A program made the position numbers and the translations under genes. This document shows positions 63,745 through 64,000 of a stretch of DNA of 64,000 nucleotides, piece after piece. Below the pieces are notes generated by a model. The model saw only the letters and a program-made list of their open reading frames with translations, searched no databases and was not told the DNA's origin. Source of the stretch: Cydia pomonella (Eukaryota; Arthropoda; Insecta; Lepidoptera; Tortricidae). The stretch spans positions 9,159,986 to 9,223,985 of the forward strand of contig NC_084730.1 of assembly GCF_033807575.1 (NCBI RefSeq), given 5' to 3'. Every line of letters starts with the position of its first letter. Positions within the stretch are counted from its first letter, which is position 1.

Positions 63745-64000
63745 AGCAAGTACCTGGGCGACCGAGCATTGCTCGGTTATAACTATTTATTGTAATATGG
63801 TGGTCTATAGGTGATAATCTTATCTACATTTTTTTACTAAATTAAACTTGTCTAAAACAAAAATTAAAAAATTATATATAAACTTGAACATATAAAAAAA
63901 AAAGTTAGTCATCGGGCGAGATTCGAACCCATAACACTCGTTTAGCAGTCCGCGTCTTAACCCGCTGGACCAGACGGACAGTGGCCGGCAACACGAAATT
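63745..64000 (-). mobile_element. SINE family C, cut by window end
   Basis: acctgggcgaccgagcattg at left; tRNA-like segment 63908-63985 on minus (tctggtccagcgggttaaga; gggttcgaatctcgcc). Confidence 0.75.

Overview
The window looks like a stretch of a moth or butterfly (Lepidoptera) nuclear chromosome: AT-rich, intron-rich, and packed with tRNA-headed SINEs, 3'-truncated non-LTR retrotransposon tails and many small inverted-repeat elements (MITEs). There is no bacterial or organellar gene content. Nearly all open frames in it are transposon relics or chance; real coding sequence is only about 2 kb.

Three host genes are visible. (1) 1431-1692 (+): the last coding exon of an unrecognised gene that lies mostly left of the window. 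(2) 4198-37801 (-): a fatty acyl-CoA reductase (FAR) gene spread over about 34 kb. I can place 11 coding exons, all joining in phase from an ATG with a good Kozak context to a stop after a hydrophobic C-terminal tail. The exon that should carry the HxAATVxF-type segment, between 25778 and 35464, was not found. (3) 59370-61378 (-): the C-terminal half of an ETS factor of the GABPA / Ets97D (D-elg) type, with its ETS domain over three exons; the rest lies right of the window.

The most unusual pattern is repeated duplication of exons together with their 5' splice sites. FAR exon 6, which carries the catalytic YxxxK motif, is followed by eight partial tandem copies of about 100 bp (14451-15234), seven with the splice donor intact. 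FAR exon 8 is followed by at least four decayed fragments (7640-8080), FAR exon 3 by one (35290-35340), and FAR exon 1 by one whose donor is separated by a MITE (37339-37465). In the ETS gene the first ETS-domain exon occurs in two full copies 420 bp apart that differ at six sites, all silent third positions, plus a decayed third copy. All extra copies lie on the downstream side in gene direction.

Repeat layout: 1-4.2 kb MITEs, a SINE and an RTE tail; 8.8-12.7 kb nested MITEs and interrupted SINEs; 16-25 kb SINEs and repeats in the longest FAR intron stretch, with a cluster of AACCGGTT-like sites at 19.8-20.1 kb; 26-36 kb MITEs and three non-LTR tails; 37.9-59 kb upstream of the FAR coding start, almost wholly repeats, with one weak candidate for a FAR promoter or leader exon near 56.35 kb; 61.4-64 kb SINEs, one split by a 1.2-kb element. 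Several insertions have a related empty site in the same window, so their order can be read directly.

Coordinates were read by eye. Splice sites are GT-AG and phase-checked, but no alignment or transcript data were available.
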